A stretch of DNA of 64,000 bases from Antedon bifida (Eukaryota > Echinodermata > Crinoidea > Comatulida > Antedonidae). Position 1 is the stretch's first letter, and each line of letters begins with the position of its first letter. A program made the translations under genes and the position numbers. Positions 35,801 to 50,700 of the stretch are shown piece after piece. Location: positions 12,133,820 through 12,197,819 of the forward strand of contig OY727096.1 in assembly GCA_963402885.1 (NCBI GenBank), given 5' to 3'. Under the pieces are notes generated by a model that did no database searches, had not been told where the DNA came from, and saw only the letters and a program-made list of their open reading frames with translations.

Positions 35801-38675
35801 TCGCATTTGGAGATGTTTTAGACCATTTTGTGATTTTCGAAAAAAGTTGTTAACATAAAAACATCAAAGTGTACAGAATAGCTTCAAATCGCATTTGGAG
35901 ACGTTTTAGACCATTTTGTGATTTTCGAAAAAACTTGTTTACATAAAAACACTAAAGTGCTTCGAATAGCTTCAAATCGCATATGGAGACGTTTTAGACC
36001 ATTTTGTGATTTTCGAAAAAACTTGTTAACATAAAAACATCAAAGTGTACAGAATAGCTTCAAATCGCATTTGGAGACGTTTTAGACCATTTTGTGATTT
36101 TCGAAAAAACTTTTCACACAAAAACATCATAGTGTACCGAATAGCTTCAAATCGTATTTGGAGACGTTTTAGACCATTTTGTGATTTTCGAAATAACTTG
36201 TTAACATAAAAACATCAAAGTGTACAGAATAGCTTCAAATCGCATTTAGAGACGTTTTAGACCAATTTGTGATTTTGGAAAAAAACTTGTTAACATAAAA
36301 ACACCAAAGTGCTTAGAATAGCTTCAAATCGCATTTTGAGACATTTTAGACAATTTGTGATTTTCGAAAGAACTTGGTTACACAAAAACATAAAAGTGCT
36401 TAAAATCGCATTAGAAACCGTTTTAGACCATTTTGAGCATTTCGATAAAACTTTTCACACAAAAACATCAAAGAGCACAAAATAGCTTAATATCGTATTT
36501 AAAAACGTTTTAGACAATTTTGAGTATTTCGACAAAAATTTTTCACACAAAACATCAAAGTGTACAGAATAGCTTCAAATCGCATTTGGAGACGTTTTAG
36601 ACCATTTTGTGATTTTCAAAAAAACTTGTTAACAAAAAAAACACCAAAGTGCTAAGAATAGCTTCAAATCGCATTTGGAGACAATTTAGACCATTTTGTG
36701 ATTTTCGAAAAAACTTGTTAACATAAAAACACCAAAGTGCTTAGAATAGCTTTAAATCGCATTTGGAGACGTTTTAGACCATTTTGTGATTTTCGAAAAA
36801 AATTGTTAACATAAAAACACCAAAGTGCTTAGAATAGCTTCAAATGCCATTTGGAGACGTTTTAGACCATTTTGTGATTTTCGAAAAAACTTTTTAACAC
36901 AAAAACACCAAAGTGCTTAGAATAGCTTCAAATCGCATTTGGAGACGTTTTAGACCATTTGGTGATTTTCGAAAAAACTTGTTAACATAAAAACATCAAA
37001 GTGTTCAGAATAGCTTCAAATTGCATTTGGAGACGTTTTAGACCATTTTGTGGTTTTCGAAAAAACTTGCTAACATAAAAACACCAAAGTGCTTAGAATA
37101 GCTTCAAATCGCATATTGAGACATTTTAGAATATTTTGTGATTTTCAAAAAAATTTGGTTACACAAAAACACCAAAGTGCTTAGAATAGCTTCAAATCGC
37201 ATTTCGAGACGTTTTAGACCATTTTGAGCATTTCGACAAAAATTTTTAACACAAAACATCAAAGTGTACAGAATAGCTTCAAATCGCATATGAAGACATT
37301 TTAGACGATTTTGTGATTTTCGAAAAAAGTTGTTAACATAAAAACATCAAAGTGTACAGAATAGCTTCAAATCGCATTTGGAAACGTTTTAGACCATTTT
37401 CTGATTTTCGAAAAAAATTGTTAACATAAAAACATCAAAGTGCTTAGAATAGCTTCAAATCGAATTTGGAGACGTTTTAGACCATTTTGTGATTTTCGAA
37501 AAAACTTGTTAACATAAAAACATCAAAGTGTACAGAATAGCTTCAAATCGCATTTGGAGACGTTTTAGAATATTTTCTGATTTTCGAAAAAAATTGTTAA
37601 CATAAAAACATCAAAGTGTACAGAATAGCTTCAAATCGCATTTGGAGACGTTTTAGACCATTTTGTGATTTTCAAAAAAACTTGTTAACATAAAAACATC
37701 AAAGTGTACAGAATAGCTTCAAATCGCATTTAGAGACGTTTTAGACCAATTTGTGATTTTGGAAAAAAACTTGTTAACATAAAAACACCAAAGTGCTTAG
37801 AATAGCTTCAAATCGCATTTTGAGACATTTTAGACAATTTGTGATTTTCGAAAGAACTTGGTTACACAAAAACATAAAAGTGCTTAAAATCGCATTAGAA
37901 ACCGTTTTAGACCATTTTGAGCATTTCGATAAAACTTTTCACACAAAAACATCAAAGAGCACAAAATAGCTTAATATCGTATTTAAAAACGTTTTAGACA
38001 ATTTTGAGTATTTCGACAAAAATTTTTAACACAAAACATCAAAGTGTACAGAATAGCTTCAAATCGAATTTGGAGACGTTTTAGACCATTTTGTGATTTT
38101 CAAAAAAACTTGTTAACAAAAAAAACACCAAAGTGCTAAGAATAGCTTCAAATCGCATTTGGAGACAATTTAGACCATTTTGTGATTTTCGAAAAAACTT
38201 GTTAACATAAAAACACCAAAGTGCTTAGAATAGCTTTAAATCGCATTTGGAGACGTTTTAGACCATTTTGTGATTTTCGAAAAAAATTGTTAACATAAAA
38301 ACACCAAAGTGCTTAGAATAGCTTCAAATGCCATTTGGAGACGTTTTAGACCATTTTGTGATTTTCGAAAAAACTTTTTAACACAAAAACACCAAAGTGC
38401 TTAGAATAGCTTCAAATCGCATTTGGAGACGTTTTAGACCATTTGGTGATTTTCGAAAAAACTTGTTAACATAAAAACATCAAAGTGTTCAGAATAGCTT
38501 CAAATCGCATTTGGAGACGTTTTAGACCATTTTGTGATTTTCGAAAAAACTTGTTAACATAAAAACACCAAAGTGTACAGAATAGCTTCAAATTGCATTT
38601 GGAGACGTTTTAGACCATTTTGTGGTTTTCGAAAAAACTTGCTAACATAAAAACACCAAAGTGCTTAGAATAGCT
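28291..38675. repeat. ~10-kb higher-order repeat, copy B (10,385 bp)
   Basis: Lags to copy A: 9,857 bp for the frames at 19999 and 20228, and 9,506 bp for the markers at 23091 and 24915. The changes in lag are near-multiples of 88 bp, so whole monomers were gained or lost. The 967-bp duplication at 34.4-36.3 kb is private to this copy. Confidence 0.75.
34421..36354. repeat. 967-bp tandem duplication (11 monomers), copy B only
   Basis: The rare TTATTATTTTCG variant at 34421 recurs at 35388, followed by the same order of variants, including TTTACATAAAAACACTAAAG and CATCATAGTGTACCG. Copy A has a single version near 24915. Recent unequal exchange is likely. The end is approximate. Confidence 0.75.
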
Positions 38676-41600
38676 TCAAATCGCATATTGAGACATTTTA
38701 GAATATTTTGTGATTTTCAAAAAAATTTGGTTACACAAAAACACCAAAGTGCTTAGAATAGCTTCAAATCGCATTTCGAGACGTTTTAGACCATTTTGAG
38801 CATTTCGACAAAAATTTTTAACACAAAACATCAAAGTGTACAGAATAGCTTCAAATCGCATATGAAGACATTTTAGACGATTTTGTGATTTTCGAAAAAA
38901 GTTGTTAACATAAAAACATCAAAGTGTACAGAATAGCTTCAAATCGCATTTGGAAACGTTTTAGACCATTTTCTGATTTTCGAAAAAAATTGTTAACATA
39001 AAAACATCAAAGTGCTTAGAATAGCTTCAAATCGGATTTGGAGACGTTTTAGACCATTTTGTGATTTTCGAAAAAACTTGCTAACATAAAAACATCAAAG
39101 TGCTTAGAATAGCTTCAAATCGCATTTGGAGACGTTTTAGAATATTTTGTGATTTTCGAAAAAACTTGTTAACATAAAAACATCAAAGTGTACAGAATAG
39201 CTTCAAATCGCATTTGGAGACGTTTTAGAATATTTTCTGATTTTCGAAAAAAATTGTTAACATAAAAACATCAAAGTGTACAGAATAGCTTCAAATCGCA
39301 TTTGGAGACGTTTTAGACCATTTTGTGATTTTCAAAAAAACTTGTTAACATAAAAACATCAAAGTGTACAGAATAGCTTCAAATCGCATTTGGAGACGTT
39401 TTAGACCATTTTGTGATTTTCGAAAAAACTTTTCACACAAAAACATCAAAGAGCACAAAATAGCTTAATATCGTATTTAAAAACGTTTTAGACCATTTTG
39501 TGATTTTCGAAAAAACTTGTTAACATAAAAACATCAAAGTGTACAGAATAGCTTCAAATCGCATTTGGAGACGTTTTAGACCATTTGGTGATTTTCGAAA
39601 AAACTTGTTAACATAAAAACATCAAAGTGTACAGAATAGCTTCAAATCGCATTTGGAGACGTTTTAGACCATTTTGTGATTTTCGAAAAAACTTGTTAAC
39701 ATAAAAACATCAAAGTGTTCAGAATAGCTTGAAATCGCATTTGGAGACGTTTTAGACCATTTTGTGATTTTCGAAAAAACTTTTCACAAAAAAACATCAA
39801 AGAGCACAAAATAGCTTAATATCGTATTTAAAAACGTTTTAGACAATTTTGAGGATTTCGACAAAAATTATTCACACCAAACATCAAAGTGTACAGAATA
39901 GCTTCAAATCGCATTTGGACATGTTTTAGACCATTTTGTGATTTTCGAAAAAACTTGTTAACATAAAACCATCAAAGTGTACAGAATAGCTTCAAATCGC
40001 ATTTGGAGACGTTTTAGACCATTTTGTGATTTTCGAAAAAACTTGTTAACATAAAAACATCAAAGTGTACAGAATAGCTTCAAATCGCATTTGGAGATGT
40101 TTTAGACCATTTTGTGATTTTCGAAAAAAGTTGTTAACATAAAAACATCAAAGTGTACAGAATAGCTTCAAATCGCATTTGGAGACGTTTTAGACCATTT
40201 TGTGATTTTCGAAAAAACTTGTTAACATAAAAACATCAAAGTTTACAGAATAGCTTCAAATCGCATTTGGAGACCTTTTAGACCAATTTGTGATTTTCGA
40301 AAAAACTTGTTAACATAAAATCACCAAAGTGCTTAGAATAGCTTCAAATCGCATTTTGAGACATTTTAGACAATTTGTGATTTTCGAAAGAACTTGGTTA
40401 CACAAAAACATAAAAGTGCTTAAAATCGCATTAGAAACCGTTTTAGACCATTTTGAGCATTTCGATAAAACTTTTCACACAAAAACATCAAAGAGCACAA
40501 AATAGCTTAATATCGTATTTAAAAACGTTTTAGACAATTTTGAGCATTTCGACAAAAAATTTTTCACACAAAACATCAAAGTGTACAGAATAGCTTCAAA
40601 TCGCATTTGGAGACGTTATAGACCATTTTGTGATTTTCGAAAAAAGTTGTTAACATAAAAACATCAAAGTGTACAGAATAGCTTCAAATCGCATTTGGAG
40701 ACGTTTTAGACCATTTTGTGATTTTCGAAAAAACTTTTCACACAAAAACATCAAAGAGCACAAAATAGCTTAATATCGTATTTAAAAACGTTTTAGACCA
40801 TTTTGAGCATTTCGACAAAAATTTTTTACACAAAACATCAAAGTGTACAGAATAGCTTCAAATCGCATTTGGAGACGTTTTAGACCATTTTGTGATTTTC
40901 GAAAAAACTTGTTAACATAAAAACACCAAAGTGTTTAGAATAGCTTCAAATCGCATTTGGAGACGTTTTAGACCATTTTGTGATTTTCGAAAAAACTTGT
41001 TCACATAAAAACATCAAAGTGTACAGAATAGCTTCAAATCGCATTTGGAGACGTTTTAGACCATTTTGTGATTTTCGAAAAAACTTTTCACACATCAAAC
41101 TTTTCACACATCAAAGAGCACAAAATAGCTTAATATCGTATTTAAAAACGTTTTAGACCATTTTGAGCATTTCGACAAAAATTTTTCACACAAAACATCA
41201 AAGTGTACAGAATAGCTTCAAATCGCATTTGGAGACGTTTTAGACCATTTTGTGATTTTCGAAAAAACTTTTTAACACAAAAACACCAAAGTGCTTAGAA
41301 TAGCTCCAAATCGCATTTGGAGACGTTTTAGACCATTTGGTGATTTTCGAAAAAAATTGTTAACATAAAAACATCAAAGTGTACAGAATAGCTTCAAATC
41401 GCATTTGGAGACGTTTTAGACCATTTTGTGATTTTCGAAAAAACTTGTTAACATAAAAACATCAAAGTGTTCAGAATAGCTTGAAATCGCATTTGGAGAC
41501 GTTTTAGACCATTTTGTGATTTTCGAAAAAACTGTTCACACAAAAACATCAAAGAGCACAAAATAGCTTAATATCGTATTTAAAAACGTTTTAGACCATT

Positions 41601-42050
41601 TTGAGCATTTCGACAAAAATTTTTCACACAAAACATCAAAGTGTACAGAATAGCTTCAAATCGCATTTTGAGACGTTTTAGACCATTTTGTGATTTTCGA
41701 AAAAACTTGTTAACATAAAAACACCAAAGTGCTTAGAATAGCTTCAAATCGCATTTGGAGACGTTTTAGACCATTTTGTGATTTTCGAAAAAACTTGTTA
41801 ACATAAAAACATCAAAGTGTTCAGAATAGCTTCAAATCGCATTTGGAGACGTTTTAGACCATTTTGTTATTTTCGAAAAAACTTAGTTACACAAAAACAC
41901 CAAAGTGCTTAGAATAGCTTCAAATCGCATTTGGAGACGTTTTAGACCATTTTGTGATTTTCGAAAAAAGTTGTTAACATAAAAACATCAAAGTGTACAG
42001 AATAGCTTCATATCGCATTTGGAGACGTTTTAGACCATTTTGTGATTTTC
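38676..42050. repeat. ~10-kb higher-order repeat, partial copy C
   Basis: Starts with the same marker monomer as A and B. It retains the full AAAGAGCACAAAATAGC stretch at about 40490 that A and B have lost, and the CATCAAACTT duplication at 41097. Order diverges from A and B at about 42 kb; the end is approximate. Confidence 0.65.
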
Positions 42051-44720
42051 GAAAAAACTTTTTAACACAAAAACACCAAAGTGCTTAGAATAGCTTCAAA
42101 TCGCATTTGGAGACGTTTTAGACCATTTGGTGATTTTCGAAAAAAATTGTTAACATAAAAACATCAAAGTGTACAGAATAGCTTCAAATCGCATTTGGAG
42201 ACGTTTTAGACCATTTTGTGATTTTCGAAAAAACTTTTCACACAAAAACATCGAAGAGCACAAAATAGCTTAATATCGTATTTAAAAACGTTTTAGACCA
42301 TTTTGAGCATTTCGACAAAAATGTTTCACACAAAACATCAAAATGTACAGAATAGCTTCAAATCGCATTTTGAGACGTTTTAGACCATTTTGTGATTTTC
42401 GAAAAAACTTGTTAACATAAAAACACCAAAGTGCTTAGAATAGCTTCAAATCGCATTTGGAGACGTTTTAGACCATTTTGTGATTTTCGAAAAAACTTGT
42501 TAACATAAAAACATCAAAGTGTTCAGAATAGCTTCAAATCGCATTTGGAGCCGTTTTAGACCATTTTGTTATTTTCGAAAAAACTTAGTTACACAAAAAC
42601 ACCAAAGTGCTTAGAATAGCTTCAAATCGCATTTGGAGACGTTTTAGACCATTTTGTGATTTTCGAAAAAAGTTGTTAACATAAAAACATCAAAGTGTAC
42701 AGAATAGCTTCATATCGCATTTGGAGACGTTTTAGACCATTTTGTGATTTTCGAAAAAACTTGTTAACACAAAAACACCAAAGTGTACAGAATAGTTTCA
42801 AATCGCATTTGGAGACGTTTTAGACCATTTTGTGATTTTCGAAAAAACTTTTCACACAAAAACATCAAAGTGTACAGAATAGCTTCAAATCGCATTTGGA
42901 GACGTTTTAGACCATTTTGTGATTTTCGAAAAAACTTGTTAACATAAAAACATCAAAGTGTACAGAATAGCTTCAAATCGCATTTGGAGACGTTTTAGAC
43001 CATTTTGTGATTTTCGAAAAAACTTTTCACACAAAAACATCAAAGAGCACAAAATAGCTTAGAATAGCTTCAAATCGCATTTGGAGAAGTTTTAGACCAT
43101 TTTGTTATTTTCGAAAAAACTTAGTTACACAAAAACACCAAAGTGCTTAGAATAGCTTCAAATCCCATTTGGAGACGTTTTAGACCATTTTGTGATTTTC
43201 GAAAAAAGTTGTTAACATAAAAACATAAAAGTGTACAGAATAGCTTCATATCGCATTTGGAGACGTTTTAGACCATTTTGTGATTTTCGAAAAAACTTGT
43301 TAACACAAAAACACCAAAGTGTACAGAATAGCTTCAAATCGCATTTGGAGACGTTTTAGACCATTTTGTGATTTTCGAAAAAACTTTTCACAAAGAAACA
43401 TCAAAGAGCACAAAATAGCTTAATATCGTATTTAAAAACGTTTTAGACCATTTTGAGGATTTCGACAAAAATTATTCACACCAAACATCAAAGTGTACAG
43501 AATAGCTTCAAATCGCATTTGGAGACGTTTTAGACCATTTTGTGATTTTCGAAAAAACCTTTTAACACAAAAACACCAAAGTGCTTAGAATAGCTTCAAA
43601 TCGCATTTGGAGACGTTTTAGACCATTTGGTGATTTTCGAAAAAACTTGTTAACATAAAAACATCAAAGTGTTCAGAATAGCTTGAAATCGCATTTGGAG
43701 ACGTTTTAGACCATTTTGTGATTTTCGAAAAAACTTTTCACAAAAAAACATCAAAGAGCACAAAATAGCTTAATATCGTATTTAAAAACGTTTTAGACCA
43801 TTTTGAGGATTTCGACAAAAAATTATTCACACCAAACATCAAAGTGAACAGAATAGCTTCTAATCGCATTTGGACATGTTTTAGACCATTTTGTGATTTT
43901 CGAAAAAACTTGTTAACATAAAACCATCAAAGTGTACAGAATAGCTTCAAATCGCATTTTGAGACATTTTAGAATATTTTGTGATTTTCGAAAAAACTTG
44001 GTTACACAAAAAAACCAAAGTGCTTAGAATAGCTTCAAATCGCATTTGGAGACGTTTTAGACCATTTTGAGCATTTCGACAAAAAATGTTTACACAAAAC
44101 ATCAAAGTGTACAGAATAGCTTAAAATCGTATTTGGAGACGTTTTAGACCATTTTGTGATTTTGGAAAAAAGTTGTTAACATAAAAACATCAAAGTGTAC
44201 AGAATAGCTTCAAATCGCATTTGGAGACGTTATAGACCATTTTGTGATTTTCGAAAAAAGTTGTTAACATAAAAACATCAAAGTGTACAGAATAGCTTCA
44301 TATCGCATTTGGAGACGTTTTAGACCATTTTGGGATTTTCGAAAAAACTTGTTAACATAAAAACATCAAAGTGTTCAGAATAGCTTCAAATCACATTTGG
44401 AGACGTTTTAGACCATTTTGTGATTTTCGAAAAAACTTAGTTACACAAAAACACCAAAGTGCTTAGAATAGCTTCAAATCGCATTTGGAGACGTTTTAGA
44501 CCATTTTGTGATTTTCGAAAAAAGTTGTTAACATAAAAACATCAAAGTGTACAGAATAGCTTCATATCGCATTTGGAGACGTTTTAGACCATTTTGGGAT
44601 TTTCGAAAAAACTTGTTAACATAAAAACACCAAAATGTACAGAATAGCTTCAAATCGCATTTGGAGACGTTTTAGACCATTTTGTGATTTTCGAAATAAC
44701 TTGTTAACATAAAAACATCA

Positions 44721-44724
44721 AAGT
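44721..44724. other. Second empty-site equivalent of the transposon target
   Basis: The satellite at about 44330-44950 matches both flanks of the element, including GGGATTTTCG, CCAAAATGTAC and CGAAATAAC before, and GACGTTTTTAGACC after, with a single AAGT at the insertion point. Confidence 0.8.
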
Positions 44725-47700
44725 GTACAGAATAGCTTCAAATCGCATTTGGAGACGTTTTTAGACCAATTTGTGATTTTCGAAAAAACTTGTTAACATA
44801 AAAACACCAAAGTGCTTAGAATAGCTTCAAATCGCATTTTGAGACATTTTAGACAATTTGTGATTTTCGAAAGAACTTGGTTACACAAAAACATAAAAGT
44901 GCTTAAAATCGCATTAGAAACCGTTTTAGACCATTTTGAGCATTTCGATAAAACTTTTCACACAAAAACATCAAAGAGCACAAAATAGCTTAATATCGTA
45001 TTTAAAAACGTTTTAGACCATTTTGAGCATTTCGACAAAAATTTTTCACACAAAACATCAAAGTGTACAGAATAGCTTCAAATCGCATTTGGAGACGTTT
45101 TAGACCATTTTGTGATTTTCAAAAAAACTTGTTAACAAAAAAAACACCAAAGTGCTAAGAATAGCTTCAAATCGCATTTGGAGACAATTTAGACCATTTT
45201 GTGATTTTCGAAAAAACTTGTTAACATAAAAACACCAAAGTGCTTAGAATAGCTTTAAATCGCATTTGGAGACGTTTTAGACCATTTTGTGATTTTCGAA
45301 AAAAATTGTTAACATAAAAACACCAAAGTGCTTAGAATAGCTTCAAATGCCATTTGGAGACGTTTTAGACCATTTTGTGATTTTCGAAAAAACTTGTTAA
45401 CATAAAAACACCAAAGTGTACAGAATAGCTTCAAATTGCATTTGGAGACGTTTTAGACCATTTTGCGATTTTCGAAAAAACTTGTTAACATAAAAACACA
45501 AGAGTGCTTAGAATAGCTTCAAATCGCATTTTGAGACATTTTAGACCATTTTGTGATTTTCGAAAGAACTTGGTTACACAAAAACATAAAAGTGCTTAAA
45601 ATCGCATTAGAAACCGTTTTAGACAATTTTGAGCATTTCGGTAAAACTTTTCACACAAAAACATCAAAGAGCACAAAATAGCTTAATATCGTATTGAAAA
45701 ACGTTTTAGACCATTTTGAGCAATTCGACAAAAATTTTTCACACAAAACTTCAAAGTGTACAGAATAGCTTCAAATCGCATTTAGAGACGTTTTAGACCA
45801 TTTTGTGATTTTCGAAAAAAGTTGTTAACAGAAGAACACCAAAGTGTACAGAATAGCTTCAAATCGCATTTTGAGACGTTTTAGACCATTTTGTAATTGT
45901 CGAAAAAACTTGTTAACATAAAAACATCAAAGTGTACAGAATAGCTTCAATTCGCATTTTGAGACGTTTTAGACCATTTTGTGATTTTCGAAAAAACTTG
46001 TTAACATAAAAACACCAAAGTGTACAGAATAGCTTCAAATTGCATTTGGAGACGTTTTAGACCATTTTGTGCTTTTCGAAAAAACTTGCTAACATAAAAA
46101 CACCAAAGTGCTTAGAATAGCTTCAAATCGCATATTGAGACATTTTAGAATATTTTGTGATTTTCAAAAAAATTTGGTTACACAAAAACACCAAAGTGCT
46201 TAGAATAGCTTCAAATCGCATTTGGAGACGTTTTAGACCATTTTGAGCATTTCGACAAAAATTTTTAACACAAAACATCAAAGTGTACAGAATAGCTTCA
46301 AATCGCATATGAAGACATTTTAGACGATTTTGTGATTTTCGAAAAAAGTTGTTAACATAAAAACATCAAAGAGTACAGAATAGCTTCAAATCGCATTTGG
46401 AAACGTTTTAGACCATTTTCTGATTTTCGAAAAAAATTGTTAACATAAAAACATCAAAGTGCTTAGAATAGCTTCAAATCGCATTTGGAGACGTTTTAGA
46501 CCATTTTGTGATTTTCGAAAAAACTTGTTAACATAAAAACATCAAAGTGTACAGAATAGCTTCAAATCGCATTTGGAGACGTTTTAGACCATTTTGTGAT
46601 TTTCGAAAAAACTTGTTAACATAAAAACATCAAAGTGTACAGAATAGCTTCAAATTGCATTTGGAGACGTTTTAGACCATTTTGTGATTTTCGAAAAAAC
46701 TTGCTAACATAAAAACACCAAAGTGCTTAGAATAGCTTCAAATCGCATATTGAGACATTTTAGAATATTTTGTGATTTTCGAAAAAACTTGCTAACATAA
46801 AAACACCAAAGTGCTTAGAATAGCTTCAAATCGCATATTGAGACATTTTAGAATATTTTGTGATTTTCAAAAAAAATTGGTTACACAAAAACACCAAAGT
46901 GCTTAGAATAGCTTCAAATCGCATTTCGAGACGTTTTAGACCATTTTGAGCATTTCGACAAAAATTTTTAACACAAAACATCAAAGTGTACAGAATAGCT
47001 TCAAATCGCATATGAAGACATTTTAGACGATTTTGTGATTTTCGAAAAAAGTTGTTAACATAAAAACATCAAAGTGTACAGAATAGCTTCAAATCGCATT
47101 TGGAAACGTTTTAGACCATTTTCTGATTTTCGAAAAAAATTGTTAACATAAAAACATCAACGTGCTTAGAATAGCTTCAAATCGCATTTGGAGACGTTTT
47201 AGACCATTTTGTGATTTTCGAAAAAACTTGTTAACATAAAAACATCAAAGTGTACAGAATAGCTTCAAATCGCATTTGGAGACGTTTTAGACCATTTTGT
47301 GATTTTCGAAAAAACTTTTCACACAAAAACATCAAAGAGCACAAAATAGCTTAATATCGTATTTAAAAACGTTTTAGACCATTTTGCGATTTTCGAAAAA
47401 ACTTGTTAACATAAAAACACAAAAGTGCTTAGAATAGCTTCAAATCGCATTTTGAGACATTTTAGACCATTTTGTGATTTTCGAAAGAACTTGGTTACAC
47501 AAAAACATAAAAGTGCTTAAAATCGCATTAGAAACCGTTTTAGACAATTTTGAGCATTTCGATAAAACTTTTCACACAAAAACATCAAAGAGCACAAAAT
47601 AGCTTAATATCGTATTTAAAAACGTTTTAGACCATTTTGAGCAATTCGACAAAAATTTTTCACACAAAACTTCAAAGTGTACAGAATAGCTTCAAATCGC

Positions 47701-50700
47701 ATTTAGAGACGTTTTAGACCATTTTGTTATTTTCGAAAAAACTTAGTTACACAAAAACACCAAAGTGTACAGAATAGCTTCAAATCGCATTTTGAGACGT
47801 TTTAGACCATTTTGTGATTTTCGAAAAAACTTGTTAACACAAAAACACCAAAGTGTACAGAATAGCTTCAAATCGCATTTGGAGACGTTTTAGACCATTT
47901 TGTGATTTTCGAAAAAACTTTTCACATAAAAACATCAAAGTGTACAGAATAGCTTCAAATCGCATTTGGAGACGTTTTAGACCATTTTGTGATTTTCGAA
48001 AAAACTTTTCACACAAAAACATCAAAGAGCACAAAATAGCTTAATATCGTATTTAAAAACGTTTTAGACCATTTTGAGCATTTCGACAAAAATTTTTCAC
48101 ACAAAACATAAAAGTGTACAGAATAGCTTCAATTCGCATTTGGAGACGTTTTAGACCATTTTGAGATTTTCGAAAAAACTTTTTAACACAAAAACACCAA
48201 AGTGCTTAGAATAGCTTCAAATCGCATTTGGAGACGTTTTAGACCATTTTGAGATTTTCGAAAAAAATTGTTAACATAAAAACATCAAAGTGCTTAGAAT
48301 AGCTTCAAATCGCATTTGGAGACGTTTTAGACCATTTTGTGATTTTCGAAAAAACTTGTTAACATAAAAACATCAAAGTGTACAGAATAGCTTCAAATCG
48401 CATTTGGAGATGTTTTAGACCATTTTGTGATTTTCGAAAAAAGTTGTTAACATAAAAACATCAAAGTGTACAGAATAGCTTCAAATCGCATTTGGAGACG
48501 TTTTAGACCATTTTGTGATTTTCGAAAAAACTTGTTAACATAAAAACATCAAAGTGTACAGAATAGCTTCAAATCGCATTTGGAGACGTTTTAGACCATT
48601 TTGTGATTTTCGAAAAAACTTTTCACACAAAAACATCATAGTGTACCGAATAGCTTCAAATCGAATTTGGAGACGTTTTAGACCATTTTGTGATTTTCGA
48701 AAAAACTTGTTGACATAAAAACACCAAAGTGCTTAGAATAGCTTCAAATCGCATTTGGAGACGTTTTAGACCATTTTGTGATTTTCGAAATAACTTGTTA
48801 ACATAAAAACATCAAAGTGTACAGAATAGCTTCAAATCGCATTTAGAGACGTTTTAGACCAATTTGTGATTTTGGAAAAAAACTTGTTAACATAAAAACA
48901 CCAAAGTGCTTAGAATAGCTTCAAATCGCATTTTGAGACATTTTAGACAATTTGTGATTTTCGAAAGAACTTGGTTACACAAAAACATAAAAGTGCTTAA
49001 AATCGCATTAGAAACCGTTTTAGACCATTTTGAGCATTTCGATAAAACTTTTCACACAAAAACATCAAAGAGCACAAAATAGCTTAATATCGTATTTAAA
49101 AACGTTTTAGACAATTTTGAGCATTTCGACAAAAATTGTTCACACAAAACATCAAAGTGTACAGAATAGCTTCAAATCGCATTTGGAGACGTTTTAGACC
49201 ATTTTGTGATTTTCAAAAAAACTTGTTAACAAAAAAAACACCAAAGTGCTAAGAATAGCTTCAAATCGCATTTGGAGACAATTTAGACCATTTTGTGATT
49301 TTCGAAAAAACTTGTTAACATAAAAACACCAAAGTGCTTAGAATAGCTTTAAATCGCATTTGGAGACGTTTTAGACCATTTTGTGATTTTCGAAAAAAAT
49401 TGTTAACATAAAAACACCAAAGTGCTTAGAATAGCTTCAAATGCCATTTGGAGACGTTTTAGACCATTTTGTGATTTTCGAAAAAACTTGTTAACATAAA
49501 AACACCAAAGTGTACAGAATAGCTTCAAATTGCATTTGGAGACGTTTTAGACCATTTTGCGATTTTCGAAAAAACTTGTTAACATAAAAACACAAAAGTG
49601 CTTAGAATAGCTTCAAATCGCATTTTGAGACATTTTAGACCATTTTGTGATTTTCGAAAGAACTTGGTTACACAAAAACATAAAAGTGCTTAAAATCGCA
49701 TTAGAAACCGTTTTAGACAATTTTGAGCATTTCGATAAAACTTTTCACACAAAAACATCAAAGAGCACAAAATAGCTTAATATCGTATTTAAAAACTTTT
49801 TAGACCATTTTGAGCAATTCGACAAAAATTTTTCACACAAAACTTCAAAGTGTACAGAATAGCTTCAAATCGCATTTAGAGACGTTTTAGACCATTTTGT
49901 GATTTTCGAAAAAAGTTGTTAACAGAAGAACACCAAAGTGTACAGAATAGCTTCAAATCGCATTTTGAGACGTTTTAGACCATTTTGTAATTGTCGAAAA
50001 AACTTGTTAACATAAAAACATCAAAGTGTACAGAATAGCTTCAAATCGCATTTGGAAACGTTTTAGACCATTTTCTGATTTTCGAAAAAACTTGTTAACA
50101 TAAAAACATCAAAGTGTACAGAATAGCTTCAAATCGCATTTGGAGACGTTTTAGACCATTTTGTGATTTTCGAAAAAACTTTTCACACAAAAACATCAAA
50201 GAGCACAAAATAGCTTAATATCGTATTTAAAAACGTTTTAGACCATTTTGTGATTTTCGAAAAAACTTGTTAACATAAAAACACCAAAGTGCTTAGAAAA
50301 GCTTCAAATCGCATTTTGAGACATTTTAGACCATTTTGTGATTTTCGAAAGAACTTGGTTACACAAAAACATAAAAGTGCTTAAAATCGCATTAGAAACC
50401 GTTTTAGACCATTTTGAGCATTTCGATAAAACTTTTCACACAAAAACATCAAAGAGCACAAAATAGCTTAATATCGTATTTAAAAACGTTTTAGACCATC
50501 TTGAGCATTTCGACAAAAATTTTTCACACAAAACTTCAAAGTGTACAGAATAGCTTCAAATCGCATTTAGAGACGTTTTAGACCATTTTGTGATTTTCGA
50601 AAAAACTTGTTAGCATAAAAACATCAAAGTGTACAGAATAGCTTCAAATCGCATTTGGAGACATTTTAGACCATTTTGTGATTGTCGAAAAAACTTGTTA

